Shown in pieces: positions 34,349 to 45,790 of a stretch of DNA of 64,000 nucleotides. Within the stretch, counting starts at the first letter, position 1; every line of letters begins with the position of its first letter. Made by a program: the position numbers and the translations under genes. A model generated the notes under the pieces. It ran no database searches. It saw only the letters and a program-made list of their open reading frames with translations, and was not told where the DNA came from. Origin of the DNA: Eustoma russellianum (lineage: Eukaryota > Streptophyta > Magnoliopsida > Gentianales > Gentianaceae); the NCBI GenBank assembly GCA_036186865.1, contig AP025057.1, forward strand, positions 26,825,258-26,889,257, in the 5' to 3' direction.

Positions 34349-36685
34349 TGTAGCGCTTCGGTCCGGATAGCGGACCCAAACCAGTGCACCCGTCGTAGCC
34401 TACTGAGAGGACTACAAGACGTCTCATCTCTCGGATACACATCATCAATGACGTAAGAGAGTAATCACGGAAACATGTGTAAAATAAATCTAAACCATCA
34501 AATCCGTACATCAAGATATAATGTGATTACAATAGATTGTTCGTGGTCGCAGCCAACTAAATCCTCAAATGAATGACAAAATTAAGATAATAAGAAACAA
34601 TCTATAACAAATCCCAAGATAAGCTCTAAGCACCTGTTCAGCCCACTCGCCGTCATCTTCTATGAAAATCATGTTATAACCGGGCTCATCTGCACGATAA
34701 CGAGTAGAACTCTTAGCGAAAAACGCTAGCAAGTAACCCGCTTATAAGTCGTACGGGATCAACACATGGCAAGACATGAGTAATATCTATATCAAGGGAT
34801 ATGGGGCACATGTCTTGTATAATTTAAAGATAATAAGTTGCCAGCACTGCAGGAACAAAGAACAACAACGAATAAGTAGTAGACAGTTCAATGACAAAAC
34901 ACTTACAAGTCAATCATACCAAAACGACTCGCGTGATGCATGACAATTCAAAATATGCACTAAACTACACAACCCAAATGATTATGCTTCACTTTTCAAA
35001 AACAGTGCAATGCATGTCTTAATGTCCGGTCACATAACGTTATACCCTGTGATGGACCACAACTTATCTTTATACCCTGTGACGCACCTCAGCTTAACTT
35101 TATACCCTGTAATGTGCCACAGCTTGTCTTTATACCTTGTGTCACATTACAACTCACTTTATACCTTGTGATGGTTACAACTTGTCTTTATACCCTGTAA
35201 AGCATCACAGCTCATTTCGCAAACTTTATACCCTGTGCCAAGGAGCAGCTCTTGTCAAATCATAATGCAAATGCAAGTGCCATAATGCAAGGATGCGCAT
35301 TCACATGTCAATCAATCACTTGAAACTCATCTCTTTCGCATATTCAAGCGTAACTCTTTAGGCAAGCCAACATTACCTAACTTTCATTCTTAGAACACAA
35401 GGGATGAAGTAAAACACCCTTACATGTTCCATTTGAATCTTATCGAAACCTCACACGTTCATTCTTAACCCCTTAGATTATTCACACTGAAGTCCAACTC
35501 GAATACCCCACAGAGTACTCATCGTTGATTCACCAGCTTAGGTCGTATTCCCAAGACTTATACTAACCTCAATCAGGTCCTAAGAAGTCTCTAAGGTCAC
35601 CCAAAGGATCCCCTGGCTTCCCTTTTTCTTCCACTTCTTTCCCACTAAACTGATGGACGTCAGCCCCTGACGTCGATCGATCCACGTTCATCAGAGCACT
35701 TCGATCTCTCACTCAGCCTACATCAATCGATCGAAGTGACATCGTCCCCTCACATCGATCGATCGACGTCCATCAGAGCACATCGATCTCTCACTCAACT
35801 ATACCCGATCGATCCACATACATCTGAAACACATCAGCCTCTCCCTAAGCTATACATCGATCGATCGATGTACGTTTGTCTCTGATATCGATCGATCGAT
35901 GTCCACGTTTTTCCAGAATTTTCATCCTGTGATTTCTGCAGAAACTGCAGATCTACACCCCAATCGATTCTCAACTTCCTTCCAACCATCCAAGCCTAAT
36001 CCTCACTAACAATTCATGCTTAATCCATCAACTCAACACTACGCACATACCAATCAAAGATTCAAGCCTAAAACTCAAATAATCCACCAAAACAAACCCA
36101 AAAATCATACCTTTCACTCTCTTCTCCTTTAACCGAAAGAGAGGGTTCAAGGGATTGGGATTTGCAAGATTTCACGTAATCAACAACAACAAAACGATTT
36201 TCAACATATAGTGGCCAAAACATCAAATCCATATCACATAAATCACATATAGATCAACAAAGAGGAACTACTACATGGTGATCCATTTCGATATCAAAAT
36301 AGGCCTTTTTCTTTTCGCAAATCGTAGGAACTCATAAGAAAGTTACTTGCCTTTGATTTCTAGGAGACGGATTGAAGAACGGACGAAGATCGAATTGGTT
36401 CTTGAAGAGTTCTTCACCTAGGGTTGGAGAAGAAGAAAAATCGCCTATGGAGAAGAGGGGGACGTCGGTTTCTCTGAATGAATAGAGAAGCTGACGTTCT
36501 GTCAGTTTTAATATGTGTAGGGGTGAAATTGGAATTTCTAAATTATATCCTATTATTTAATTCTCTCAATGAATACCAATTAATTATAATATTTAAATTC
36601 TTAATATAATACTATTAATTACCATTAATTTCATTAAACTTCCTTTTATCCTTTAATTATTCTACGGAGGGTGCGGGAAATAACA
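34349..36685 (-). repeat. 5' LTR of the chromovirus
   Basis: 2337 bp, TGTAGCGCTTCGGTCCGG...GAAATAACA. It carries the same 30-bp tandem units (35039-35245) and palindrome cluster (35652-35903) as the 3' copy. Confidence 0.95.
35652..35903. repeat. CGATCGATCG palindrome cluster in chromovirus 5' LTR
   Basis: Same cluster as 28384-28637, with a few substitutions (CATCAATCGATCG, CCCGATCGATCC) that break some palindromes. Confidence 0.9.
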
Positions 36686-37281
36686 ACTTTTTAGCTTGAA
36701 CCTGAAGAAATTTCCATGTTCAGAAGCACGTAAGCCCAATGTTAGAAGTGAAATTGTTGAGGTATACATATAGGTGAGATGAGCAAACATGCAAGTTTTG
36801 TGCTGGAGTGAGGATGGAATCTGATGCTTCAACAGCTACAAAGCGTTGCTCGTCTGGTGATTGTTTTATTTCCTTGTAACCTCTGATTATTTTGGGCCTT
36901 ACGTCTACTAATGATTTTGCTATTTCAGTGTGAACTTGGTATTTGTGCCCTAATCCAAATCCAATTGTAATTTTTGTTTTTTTTTTTTTTTTTTGTTAAC
37001 TTTGGGAGTGTCACATGCGGTTCCATGACTTCTACGTTAATGGGATTTACCTATTAGAAGCATGCATTTGAAACCTATAGCTGATACCTAGTTGCGTCCT
37101 GTACATCTTCCCAAACACGCTGCCCGCCTACCAAAAGGGAAAAAAAAATGAAAAGATTTATTGTTGTCTTTGCAATCTTGTACCTGCGTTAATAGTTTAC
37201 TCCTGAGTATACTGTGAACTGGGCTCATAATCATTTTAAGTTTGTTTTGAGGACTAATAGTTTGGGCGGATTGTTTTGCAG

Positions 37282-37356
37282 TCCGAGGTTTTTGCTGTTG
37301 CATTCGCTGTTCTAGCTGCTGGAGCTGTGATTCTGACATTGAATGTGTTACTGCTG
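37282..37356 (+). CDS. YIP4: Yip1-family protein, exon 2
   Basis: Exon 2, codons 176-200 (SEVFAVAFAVLAAGAVILTL and LNVLLL), almost entirely TM2. Acceptor TTTTGCAG|TCC and donor CTG|GTATGC, phase 0 at both ends. It sits 13.4 kb from exon 1 because of the retrotransposon in intron 1, yet joins in frame to the expected family sequence. Confidence 0.92.
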
Positions 37357-37520
37357 GTATGCGACTTTATTCATCCATTTGTCTTTTTTTCTTTTTGGGT
37401 AGTTTTGGAAGTCTGGTGGTCTTTTTTTTCCCTTTTTCAATCACTCTTAATGTTGAACGTATATTTACAACAGCTAATCATGCAAATGACAAATAACATT
37501 GATACTTCATTCTTTGTTAG
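37357..37520 (+). other. Intron 2 of the Yip1 gene
   Basis: 164 bp, GTATGC...TTGTTAG, T-rich before the acceptor. Normal plant intron. Confidence 0.9.
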
Positions 37521-37781
37521 GGTGGCAATATAATATTCTTTCAGAGCCTGAGTCTTCTTGGTTATTGCCTATTCCCTCTGGACGTGGGTGCTTTACTGTG
37601 TATGTTGAAGGACAACGTAATCCTGAAGGTGATCGTTGTCTGTGTTACGTTAGCCTGGAGTTCTTGGGCTGCTTATCCATTCATGAGTATAGCGGTTAAT
37701 CCTCGGAGGAAAGCCCTGGCTTTATATCCTGTGTTCCTCATGTATGTATCTGTCGGTTTTCTGATCATAGCGATTGATTAA
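37521..37781 (+). CDS. YIP4: Yip1-family protein, exon 3
   Basis: Exon 3, codons 201-286 and TAA at 37779-37781. It encodes the start GGNIIFFQSLSLLGYCLFPL (TM3), then LKDNVILK, TM4 (VIVVCVTLAWSSWAAYPFM), the short NPRRKALALYP loop and TM5 ending FLIIAID. Acceptor TTGTTAG|GGT. Five predicted membrane segments and a total of 286 aa are normal for the family. The very C-terminal D follows a hydrophobic end, as is usual in this group. Confidence 0.93.
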   Translation, partial: GGNIIFFQSLSLLGYCLFPLDVGALLCMLKDNVILKVIVVCVTLAWSSWAAYPFMSIAVNPRRKALALYPVFLMYVSVGFLIIAID

Positions 37782-39463
37782 GGCACTAAGAATCACCACA
37801 ACATTGATAAAGACAGCTAAAGTTGTACGTCTTAGGCCTCATACACGATTTTTCTTGTTCTTTTAGAGTGATGTTGGCATGATAATTTTTTGGAACTTTG
37901 GCAGGAAATATCACCATAGTTGCTACATGTGTCTCATCTGTAAACTCCTATTTGTTTCATTTTAAGTAGCAGTGTATATGACCTTGATAAAAGTCGGCAA
38001 ATTTTATGTGATAACTAGCAGATATCTTGCATGTGTACTTAAGCATCATGTACCATGAAGAACAGATAATCTTGACAAGTTGTGGGGGTCTAAGTTTGCA
38101 TGCTACAAGTGCTCACTTTCATATTTAAAGTGAGTTTATAGTTATGTTATTCTGCGTATCTTAATGATGTGCGTAGAAATGAATAGTTTTTTTTCTTGGA
38201 TACGTTGTATTCGGACCCAGCGGCAGCCTATGACTGGAATTGGATACTTTCCGGTCTCAAAACTATTGTCATAGTTTGATGTAAACATAGTTTAAGAAAG
38301 TCAATTTTTTTGTCGGTATTTATTATTCTACCTTTAGTTAGAAATTGATGTAAACTAGAGAAATGATATAAGTCTCTAATTAGATGATGGGTAGCATAGA
38401 AATTTTATCTGCTAATATTTTTATTTTTATTTTTAGAAAACAAATAATATTTTTGGAACAAATCAAAGTAAAAGTTATGACAATATTTTTGAAATGATAG
38501 AGTATTCATTATTGACATTTCGGCACGTTACAAAAATGTTTATTGCACATGGTACATTGGGTTATGCTTTTTGTTTTTCTGTATGGTAATGAATGAGACA
38601 TGTTTTTTTGCCTGGCTGTTCGTTAAAGTTGGACTTTTTCTTCTAGTTGCAAAAAGCTAGTATTTTTGGCTCTGGTAGCTTTAACTGATTCACTTCGGTG
38701 GAGCTATGTAGATCATATAAATCGAGAACGGTAAGGCGTTGGTAATAACTCACAGAATGTGTTCATTGTAAACTGCGTCGACAACTATTTAATCTAATTG
38801 AACCGGATAAAAATCATTACTAATCTAATAGCGGTATTGTACCCACGCTACATGTATTCATCAACAATCGATTGCCTCCCAAAGTCGTAGGAGAGGTACC
38901 TGTTTCTATTCATTTTGAACTGTTCAAGTATGTTGAAACAATATGTATATGGCACATTTCTGCACTGCGAAGACGTTAATTTGGTATGTGCTTCTTTGGT
39001 TCTGATTTACAACAAATTTCAGAATGCTAACAATGGAAGGTTTAGGAATTTTGCCATCAAATGCGTGAGATTTTGCTCTTTCTGTAAAATTATATATGAA
39101 AATAACAGTATATTGTCTCAGTCATATTGCCTTGAAAAAGTTTAAAGAACAAAAGGAAAAATGAAAAAGTTCAACTATTTTGATTGTGTTGATGTCTCTA
39201 AGTGCAAGTATTCAATTAGTGACAAAATAAACATGTTGCTCAACTTGAATATGCCAATTCAAATTATCTGCTTTGGCAAGTCGTTTGTGAAATACTTGAG
39301 GAATTTTATAAGTTATGGTCGTACATATTGCCATGACATTTCAAATTTTTGACTTTAAAGTCACATGTATGACTTACGAAAACAGCCTCTTGTACAAAAA
39401 GGTGTGGAGTAAGGCTGTGAATATCAGATCTCGAAGCGATCCGGCTCCTCCTGGACCCTACAC
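37782..39463 (+). other. Yip1 3' UTR and unassigned sequence
   Basis: The first 200-300 bp are the probable 3' UTR of the Yip1 gene; no single polyadenylation signal stands out. The remainder is AT-rich. At 39399-39463 a stretch reads VWSKAVNIRSRSDPAPPGPY in the plus frame, more GC-rich and protein-like than its surroundings, possibly an exon fragment cut by element G. No family was recognised. Confidence 0.4.
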
Positions 39464-40200
39464 TGTTGGAAAAGTACGTCAAAGTACTTTAAATTATGCT
39501 CCAAACTTATATAAAACATGTATAATGTTAATTGAGAGATTGAAATGATTAGAACACTTTAAACATGCAAGAAATCACTTCGATCGATCCATATGTAAGT
39601 TGGATCGAAGCAAGTGAAAGCTAAAATGAAGCTGAATGTTCTGTTAGACATAGATCGATGACATCGATCCATCGATGTGGGGATGCAAAGTTAGAGCTCT
39701 CTGTCCAACATAGATCGATGACATCGATCGATCGATGTGGTCACGATGGAAAGTTGGAGCTCTCTGTCAAACATCGATCGATCGATGTGTCAGAAGTCAG
39801 GACTTTTCACTTTGAATTAGATCTTTTGATCCAAGAATCATCTCCTTTCATACATGAACGTTATGCAACTAACATGGAGATAATTAAACTGTTGAAATCT
39901 GTTTTTAAAGTGGTTTTTACACAACCCAACGCCTATAAATATTAGGTCTTTCTATCTTAAAGTATAGAAGAAAATCTTTGCAAAATTCTGAAATTTTTCA
40001 GCACATTTCTTCCTCCAACTTCTTCTTCCTCCACAATCAATCACTTCTGTAAGCAAGTTCAATCTCTCTCTCTCTTAGAGCAAAAGAAAGAGAGAAAGCC
40101 GTTATATCCTGAGAAGCATTTTCTTGAAGACTACTTTGCTCACCGCTGGAGGCAAAATTGCTTTAAGGACAATGACGTTCTAGTCACGTCTCGGCTGTTG
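39464..40200 (+). repeat. 5' LTR of element G (3' boundary uncertain)
   Basis: Starts TGTTGGAAAAGTACGTC, the same as 45791. Contains the CGATCGATCG cluster (39577-39789), a TATA box TATAAAT at 39934-39940 about 145 bp downstream of the cluster, and a CT repeat near 40066-40078. The end is not confirmed because the 3' LTR is truncated; it must lie before the gag start at 40274. Confidence 0.7.
39577..39789. repeat. CGATCGATCG palindrome cluster in LTR of element G
   Basis: Direct repeats of about 62 bp, each with ATAGATCGATGACATCGATC and a following GATCGATGTGG, separated by GTTGGAGCTCTCTGTC. Lies in U3, just upstream of the TATA box. Confidence 0.88.
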
Positions 40201-40273
40201 ATTATCTTTGTTTCATTTGGTTTCCATATTTCCACTCATTTTCTTGCAATCTTAAAGCAATCTTCGTTAAATA

Positions 40274-40975
40274 TGGCAACCAGACAAGCACCAGTTCCTG
40301 ATATGTCTAAGATGGAGCCATTCGATGGGAAATTCTTCAAACGATGGGCAGCCGAGGTGCTTTTCTTCCTTGAGATACTCTCTGTTTCATATGTTCTGAC
40401 CAAGACAAACCAACGAGATGAAACATAAAGTGTCAAATATGATGCTGACAATACAACTTGTAGAGGACATATCTTGTACTTCCTCTCCAATTCACTATTT
40501 GACATTTATGTCAAATTCTCGTAAGCAAAGAACATTTGGGCAGCACTTCAGAACAAATATGGTTCTGAAGATGTTGACAAAAGAAAGTATGTGGTCAGCA
40601 AATTTTTGAAATTTCAAATGGTGGACCACATATCAATCAATGATCAAATTCACCAATATCAACAATGGGTAAACAATATGGAGCAAGAAGGCATCAAAGT
40701 TGACGAAACCTTTCAAGCAGCCTCCTTGCTAGAGATGCTTCCATCTTCTTGGAACAAATACAAGAAGAGAGGAAAGCATGATGATGCCAAATTAACCAAG
40801 GATGGAGTCATCAAGCATATTCGTATTGAAGAAAATAATAGGCTGAATGACAAGCAAAGTGATGAAAAGACTCACAAGCCAACGTTGTGGAGCACAAACC
40901 CAAAAAGCAAAAGATTCAGCACAATGGCAAAGGTAAGACTTTTTTGCAGGGACAAGGACAGAAGAAAATGAAAGG
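40274..40975 (+). pseudogene. Copia gag, element G
   Basis: MATRQAPVPDMSKMEPFDGK, FKRWAAEVLFFLEIL, then after frame changes FLKFQMVDHISINDQIHQYQ, AASLLEMLPSSWNKYKKR and LTKDGVIKHIRIEENNR. Order and spacing match a Copia gag of the type also seen in element H. Broken near 40425 and 40600. Confidence 0.8.
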
Positions 40976-41060
40976 AGCTTAATGGATGTATGGAAAATAT
41001 GGTCACCGAACAGCCAAGTGCAACTAGCGGAGAGACCAAACCAGCAGTCAAGCGCATCTA

Positions 41061-41657
41061 GTGGAATCTACAACGGCGGACGAAGAAGTCATTGTTGTGA
41101 TCGTCTTATCCGAGGTAAACCTTGTCAGTGGTGCTTCAGAATGGGTGGTAGACACAAGAGCTACCAAGCACATTGCTACCAGTAAGGATCTATTTTTTGA
41201 TTATCAAGCAATAGGTGAGAATGAACAAGTCTTCTTGGGAGATGCACATGGTATCCAAGTTCTTGAAAAAGGAAAGGTGCTTCTCAAGTTGACTTCAGGC
41301 AAAATACTGGAATTAAGCAATATGCTACATGTATCTGCCATGCATAGTAACTTGATTTCCAAAGTACTACTGAACAAGGCTAATATCAAACTTGTTCTTG
41401 AATCTTATAAGCTTGTACTTTCCAAGAATGGGGAATTTGTTGGGAAGGGATTTTGCTCTAGGGGGCTACTTGTTCTTGATGCTACTTGTGTTATCAATAA
41501 TAAGAGTGCATCTAGTTTTGCTTATATTGTTGATTCTCTTGATGTTTGGCATGCTAGACTAGGACATGTTAATAAGGATGCTTTAAAGAGGTTAAAGGTT
41601 ACAAACTTGCTATCTTATACAAGTAATGATGACTTTGATAATGTGAATTTTGTATAG
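41061..41657 (+). pseudogene. Copia protease and GAG-pre-IN, element G
   Basis: Protease active site reads EWVVDTRATKHI: the catalytic Asp-Thr-Gly is Asp-Thr-Arg (GGA to AGA). Then VFLGDAHGIQVLEKGKV, LSNMLHVSAMHSNLISKVLL, and GAG-pre-IN VWHARLGHVNKDALKRL. The ORF is open for 198 codons and ends at a TAG at 41655. Confidence 0.87.
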
Positions 41658-41659
41658 AA

Positions 41660-42425
41660 GCTAAGCACCATAAAAAAAGTCATTTAAGTCAGTTGAAAGA
41701 GTTACAGATAAATTGGAACTCATTATAGTGACTTAGGAGACTTTAAAGGTTAAAGGTGGCAAGAAATATATTTACTTTCATTGACGATTTTTCTAGATAC
41801 ACCAGAGTTTACTTGTTGACTCATAAAGATGAATGTGAAAGCATATTCATTAGGTATAAAAATTAAGTTGAAAATCAATTGGATAGAAAAATTAAAAGGT
41901 TAAGGACATATATAAGTGGTGAGTACAGTGTATTGTCTTTAAAAAAGTTTTGTGGAGATAATGTAATTATTCATGAATTTACACCACTCTACACACCTCA
42001 ATCTAACGGAGTTGCTGAAAGGAAAAATAGAACCCTTAAGGATATGATGAATACCATGCTAATAAGTTCCGGTTTGCCTAATAATATGTGAGGAGAAGCA
42101 ATTCTATCGGCATGTCATATCTTAAATAGAATTCCACATAAGAAAACTAATAAAACTCCTTATGAACTTTGGAAAGGCTATGCACCTAACTTGGATTACT
42201 TCAAGGTGTGGGGGTGTTTAGCCAATTTTGGAATTCTAGATTTCAAAAAGAGTAAAATAGGTCCTAAAACTAACGATTGTGTTTTCATAGGTTATGCTCA
42301 AAATAGTGATGCATATAGATTCTTGTCAATAGATGATGGTTCCATTATTGAGTCTAAGAATGCTAAGTTTTTTTTAGCATATTTTACCTATGAAGAAAGA
42401 AGCAATAGTAAAGTTATGAAAAACT
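41660..42425 (+). pseudogene. Copia integrase, element G
   Basis: Readable across stops: DDFSRYTRVYLLTHK-like (41780-41830), IHEFTPLYTPQSNGVAERKN (41960-42030), ACHILNRIPHKK (42110-42140), YELWKGYAPNLDYFKVWGC, CVFIGYAQNSDAYRFLSID. The RSDRGGEY equivalent is reduced to a SGEYS-like remnant. Confidence 0.82.
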
Positions 42426-42519
42426 AAGTCTATAAGATAGTGAATAACGATAACAGTTTGCCTAGAAGAAGTAAAAGGAAGAGAGTAGAAAAATCATTCT
42501 GAGATGATTTTGCAACTAC

Positions 42520-43320
42520 CTTTATTATAGAAAACGATCCAAAGACGTATCAAGAAGCTATTAAGTCTATAATTTCCAAATTTTGGAAAGAAGCAATTAA
42601 TAGTGAACTTGATTCCATTCTTAGTAATAACACTTGAGAACTTGTAGAGTTCTCTAGAGGTTGTAAACCTATCAGTTGTAAGTGGGTCTTTAGAAAGTAC
42701 TAAATGCGGATGGAACAATTGATAATTTTAAAGTTATACTTGTTGCTAAGGGTTTCATACAACAAGAAGGAATAGATTTCTTTGATACATATTCACCAGT
42801 TGCTAGAATAACATCTATTATGGTGTTAGTAGCATCAACCTCCATTTATAAATTAGTGGTACATCAAATGGATATTAAAACACATTTTTAAATGGAGATT
42901 TAGAAGAAGAAATTTATATGAAACAACCGGAAGGCATGATTGCTAAGGGCTAAGAACATAAGGTTTGTAGATTGAAGAAATCTTTGTATGGTTTAAAACA
43001 AGCACCTAAGCAATGGCATGAGAAGTTTGACAATGCCATGTTGGCTAATGGATATGTTGTAAATGAAAGTGAAAGATGCATTTATAGCGAATTTGAATAT
43101 CTTAATGATGTGATTGTTTTGCTTATATGTGGATGATTTGTTTATCTTTGGAACAAATATTGAAGTTGTAAATGGTACTAAATCATTCTTGTCATCTGTC
43201 TTTAAAATGAAAAACATGGGAAAAACAGATTTAATACTTGGTCTTAGATTAGTAGAGAAAGTGGGGGTATATGCTTTCTCAATCTCACTATGTTGAAAAT
43301 TTTTGAGAAATTCAGTCATT
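42520..43320 (+). pseudogene. Copia RT, element G
   Basis: CKWVFRK-like start, DTYSPVARITSIMVLVA (42785-42835), VHQMDIKTHFLNGDLEEEIY (with a 1-bp loss), LKKSLYGLKQAPKQWHEKFD (42975-43030), CLYVDDLFIFGTN (43117-43155, catalytic YVDD) and MKNMGKTDLILGLRL. Frames change at least four times. Confidence 0.85.
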
Positions 43321-43399
43321 TTGATGTTAAACTTGTTAGCACTCCATATGATTCATTCTTGAGGTTAGAGAAGAATAAAAATTATAGTGATCTCAATGT

Positions 43400-43970
43400 G
43401 AATATGCTAGGATCATTGGTAGTGTTATGTATCTCATGAATTGCACTAGGCCGGATATTGCATATTCTGTAAACAGTTTAGCGAGATATTGGGATGCTCT
43501 AAAACGATTATTGAGATATCTAAGAGGAACTATGAATTAAGGACTCATGTTTAATGGTTGTCCAGCAGTGTTAGAAGATTATTGTGATGTTAATTGTGTC
43601 ACTGATAATGATGAAATTAACTCTACTAGTGGGTATTTTATTTCTTGGGTGGTGGTGCTATTCGTGGAAATCTTCTAAACAACTTGTAAGGCTAAATCAA
43701 CAATAGAGTCAAATTTGTGGCTTTAGAACTTGCATGTACAGAATCAGAATGGTTAAAGAATTTACTTGTTGATATTCCTTTATGGACTAAACCTATGCCT
43801 TTTGTGTTTATTCATTGTGATTCACAGGACGCTCGCTCGAGCAAGAATAAATATATAATGGGAAGAGCCGATGCATCCGTTCGAGACACAATATTGTGCG
43901 TGATTTGATTAGTTCTGGGGTGGTCAAGTTGGAGTACGTGAGAACCGAGTTGAACCTTGCAGACCCCTTA
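43400..43970 (+). pseudogene. Copia RNase H, element G, split by solo LTR
   Basis: SLMYLMNCTRPDIAYSVNSL-like, then RYLRGT, SNLVALELACTESEWLKNLL, FIHCDSQDARSSKN and ELNLADPL, at which point the solo LTR enters. The reading resumes at 45155 with LTKGLNRKMVLKTSRGMGLI. Joining the two sides across the duplication CCTTA gives the family's usual LADPLTKGL. Confidence 0.85.
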
Positions 43971-45154
43971 TGATGAGGGCCATAAACCCTCATCCATGTC
44001 AAGATAATGAGACTGCACATAATTTTACAAAAATACAAGATCAAGACCCTTAACAAGAAGTAAAACTAAGAAATTAATGCATGAAGTAGGGGCCTTCCTA
44101 TTTAAACATGTGTAAGATGAACTGAAGGAATTTATACATTGGGTTTACCTAATTGAACCTATAACATGATTTATACAAGTTTTTAGAACCATTGTAAAAT
44201 ATCGTTAAGTTAGAATATGTTCTTTATTTTGTTTTTTTAAATGTTTATGTTGTATTAGCTTAGGCCCACCTCGGATTGTGAGTTTCTTCAGGACCAGTTT
44301 TGGCAGAATTGACGTATCTCTCCAACCACAAGGCCAAATTAGGATTTGCAAGATGTTTTAGAAAGATCAGACAAAGATCTACAACTTTGTTGTTTTGTAC
44401 TTTTCCAAACTCGATCATCTTGACAACGTGCAAGTTGAAGTACTGTTTCTATCGAATTTTGTGACATACCTTTAGTAATTTGGATGTATCTCTTCATTGG
44501 TTGGGCCAAATGCAAAGAACTTTACATGATTATTTTCTACACTCAATAGGCTACAATTCTCTAAAAGAAGTCAAGGCCTAGTTCGAATCGGAAGGTGTCC
44601 AAAATCATTCACAAATCAGAAAAGATTTTAAGTTGAAGACAAATCCTTAAAGTCTTCTATGAATAGTACTTGAGGAACCTAGTTTGAAAATCATCATTCA
44701 AGACTTGCATGACTAGTTTTTATGGAGCCTACATGAATAGTTTTTAGAAGTGTGTAGTCTTTTCAATCATCATTTCAATTTGTAAGATAGTTTGTTGTCT
44801 TGTGTTATTTTTGCCTATAAAAGGCACATAAGAGAAGCCTTGTAAACACACACCTTCAATGAAAATTTCTTCTTCTTCAAGAGTAATTCTTGTGTGTTTT
44901 TCTTGGTTCATATTCAAAATCAAGGCTAGAATCTTTCAAGTCTTGAACATCCTTGTGAGAGTTGTCCAATTCCAGGGAGGGAAACATCCAAGAGGGAGGT
45001 ATCTTGCTTCGGTTATGTATAACTTATTGGAGGACTTATGTTCAAAAGGTTTCTTCAACTTATTTTGGAAGCAAGGTGAATCTATCTTCATTGTGCCTAA
45101 ACCATATTTGGAGGAGCTTTAGAGTTAAAGAAAGGTCCATTCTTGCACGTATCA
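43971..45154 (+). repeat. Solo LTR inside element G RNase H
   Basis: 1184 bp, TGATGAGGGCC...GCACGTATCA, TG...CA ends, exact 5-bp target duplication CCTTA at 43966-43970 and 45155-45159. A TATA box TATAAAA lies at 44816-44822, near the 3' third. No internal region, so an element inserted here and was later reduced by LTR-LTR recombination. Not related to any LTR in the window. The text around 44310-44400 resembles plant Ty3 LTRs (inference). Confidence 0.92.
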
Positions 45155-45159
45155 CCTTA

Positions 45160-45790
45160 ACTAAAGGACTGAATCGTAAGATGGTTCTAAAAACATCGAG
45201 ATGAATGGGACTAATTCCATCGGATGTGAACTCTCTATGACAAGAACCTAACTCACTATTAGTAGAGATCCTACAAACAGAGTTCAATATGGTAAAAACA
45301 CGTTGTAAAGAGTTCTGTTAAGTACTATCATACAATGTCCCTTCCTCTGTTGATGTCTGAGGATAATACTTACTGCATGTTTGATGGTGAGATCTAATTC
45401 TCTTAATGGATTATTCATAGCCATTATAGATGGTGGTGTGTTGCAGTACACACTTGACGAATATCACCTATATAAGTGTGAAAGTGAGGTCGCTTCCTGT
45501 GAGAGCCTGGAAAACTCTCTAGATCACTTATGAATCATGGGATTGGGTACAGGGCCATAAATGCACCACACACCGCAAACTTATAAGAAGTTAGATAATG
45601 ACATGTCATTTGTGTCTTCATATAAACAGTAGTGAAATATATGGTTCAAGACGCTTGTCACCCTAATTCCGTTTATATAACTACAAATTGTACTACCCCC
45701 AGTTCGAGACGTTTGTCGTTATATGTCATTATCTTTGTTTGATAGTGGAGTCGAGAATGTTTGTATATAAGTTTGGATCATGTGGAGGAT
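45160..45790 (+). other. RNase H tail and 3' untranslated part of element G
   Basis: 45160-45215 completes RNase H. The rest, up to GTGGAGGAT beside the 3' LTR, is non-coding and similar in arrangement to 49380-49941 of element H (AGTGTGAAGTGGAGCCGCTTC-like text in both). Confidence 0.7.

Larger units (their letters stand above)
27076..36685 (-). mobile_element. Ty3 chromovirus (Tekay/Del type) in Yip1 intron 1
   Basis: 9610 bp, minus strand, antisense to the host gene. LTRs at 27076-29420 (3') and 34349-36685 (5'), TG...CA ends; target duplication ACTTT at 27071-27075 and 36686-36690. Primer site for initiator tRNA-Met and a G-rich polypurine tract (29421-29436). Domain order gag-PR-RT-RH-IN with a chromodomain after integrase identifies a Ty3 chromovirus; the large LTRs and GPY/chromo end (YIGPYEVLGKVGE, VKVQWSNHTERE) fit Tekay/Del. 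Gag, PR-RT, IN and chromodomain are broken by stops and frameshifts. Confidence 0.94.
23845..37281 (+). other. Intron 1 of the Yip1 gene, 13.4 kb, with nested Ty3 element
   Basis: GT-AG intron. The native part is about 3.2 kb (23845-27070) plus 0.6 kb (36691-37281); the remaining 9.6 kb is the chromovirus at 27076-36685. The native part holds a tandem duplication (24601-24786), a G15 run at 26827-26841 and a T18 run at 36977-36994. No further coding sequence was recognised. Confidence 0.88.

Noticed and set aside
38915..39352. Adjacent Cys/Phe-rich short ORFs
   Set aside because: AT-rich sequence with biased composition and no recognisable motif; chance frames are likely.
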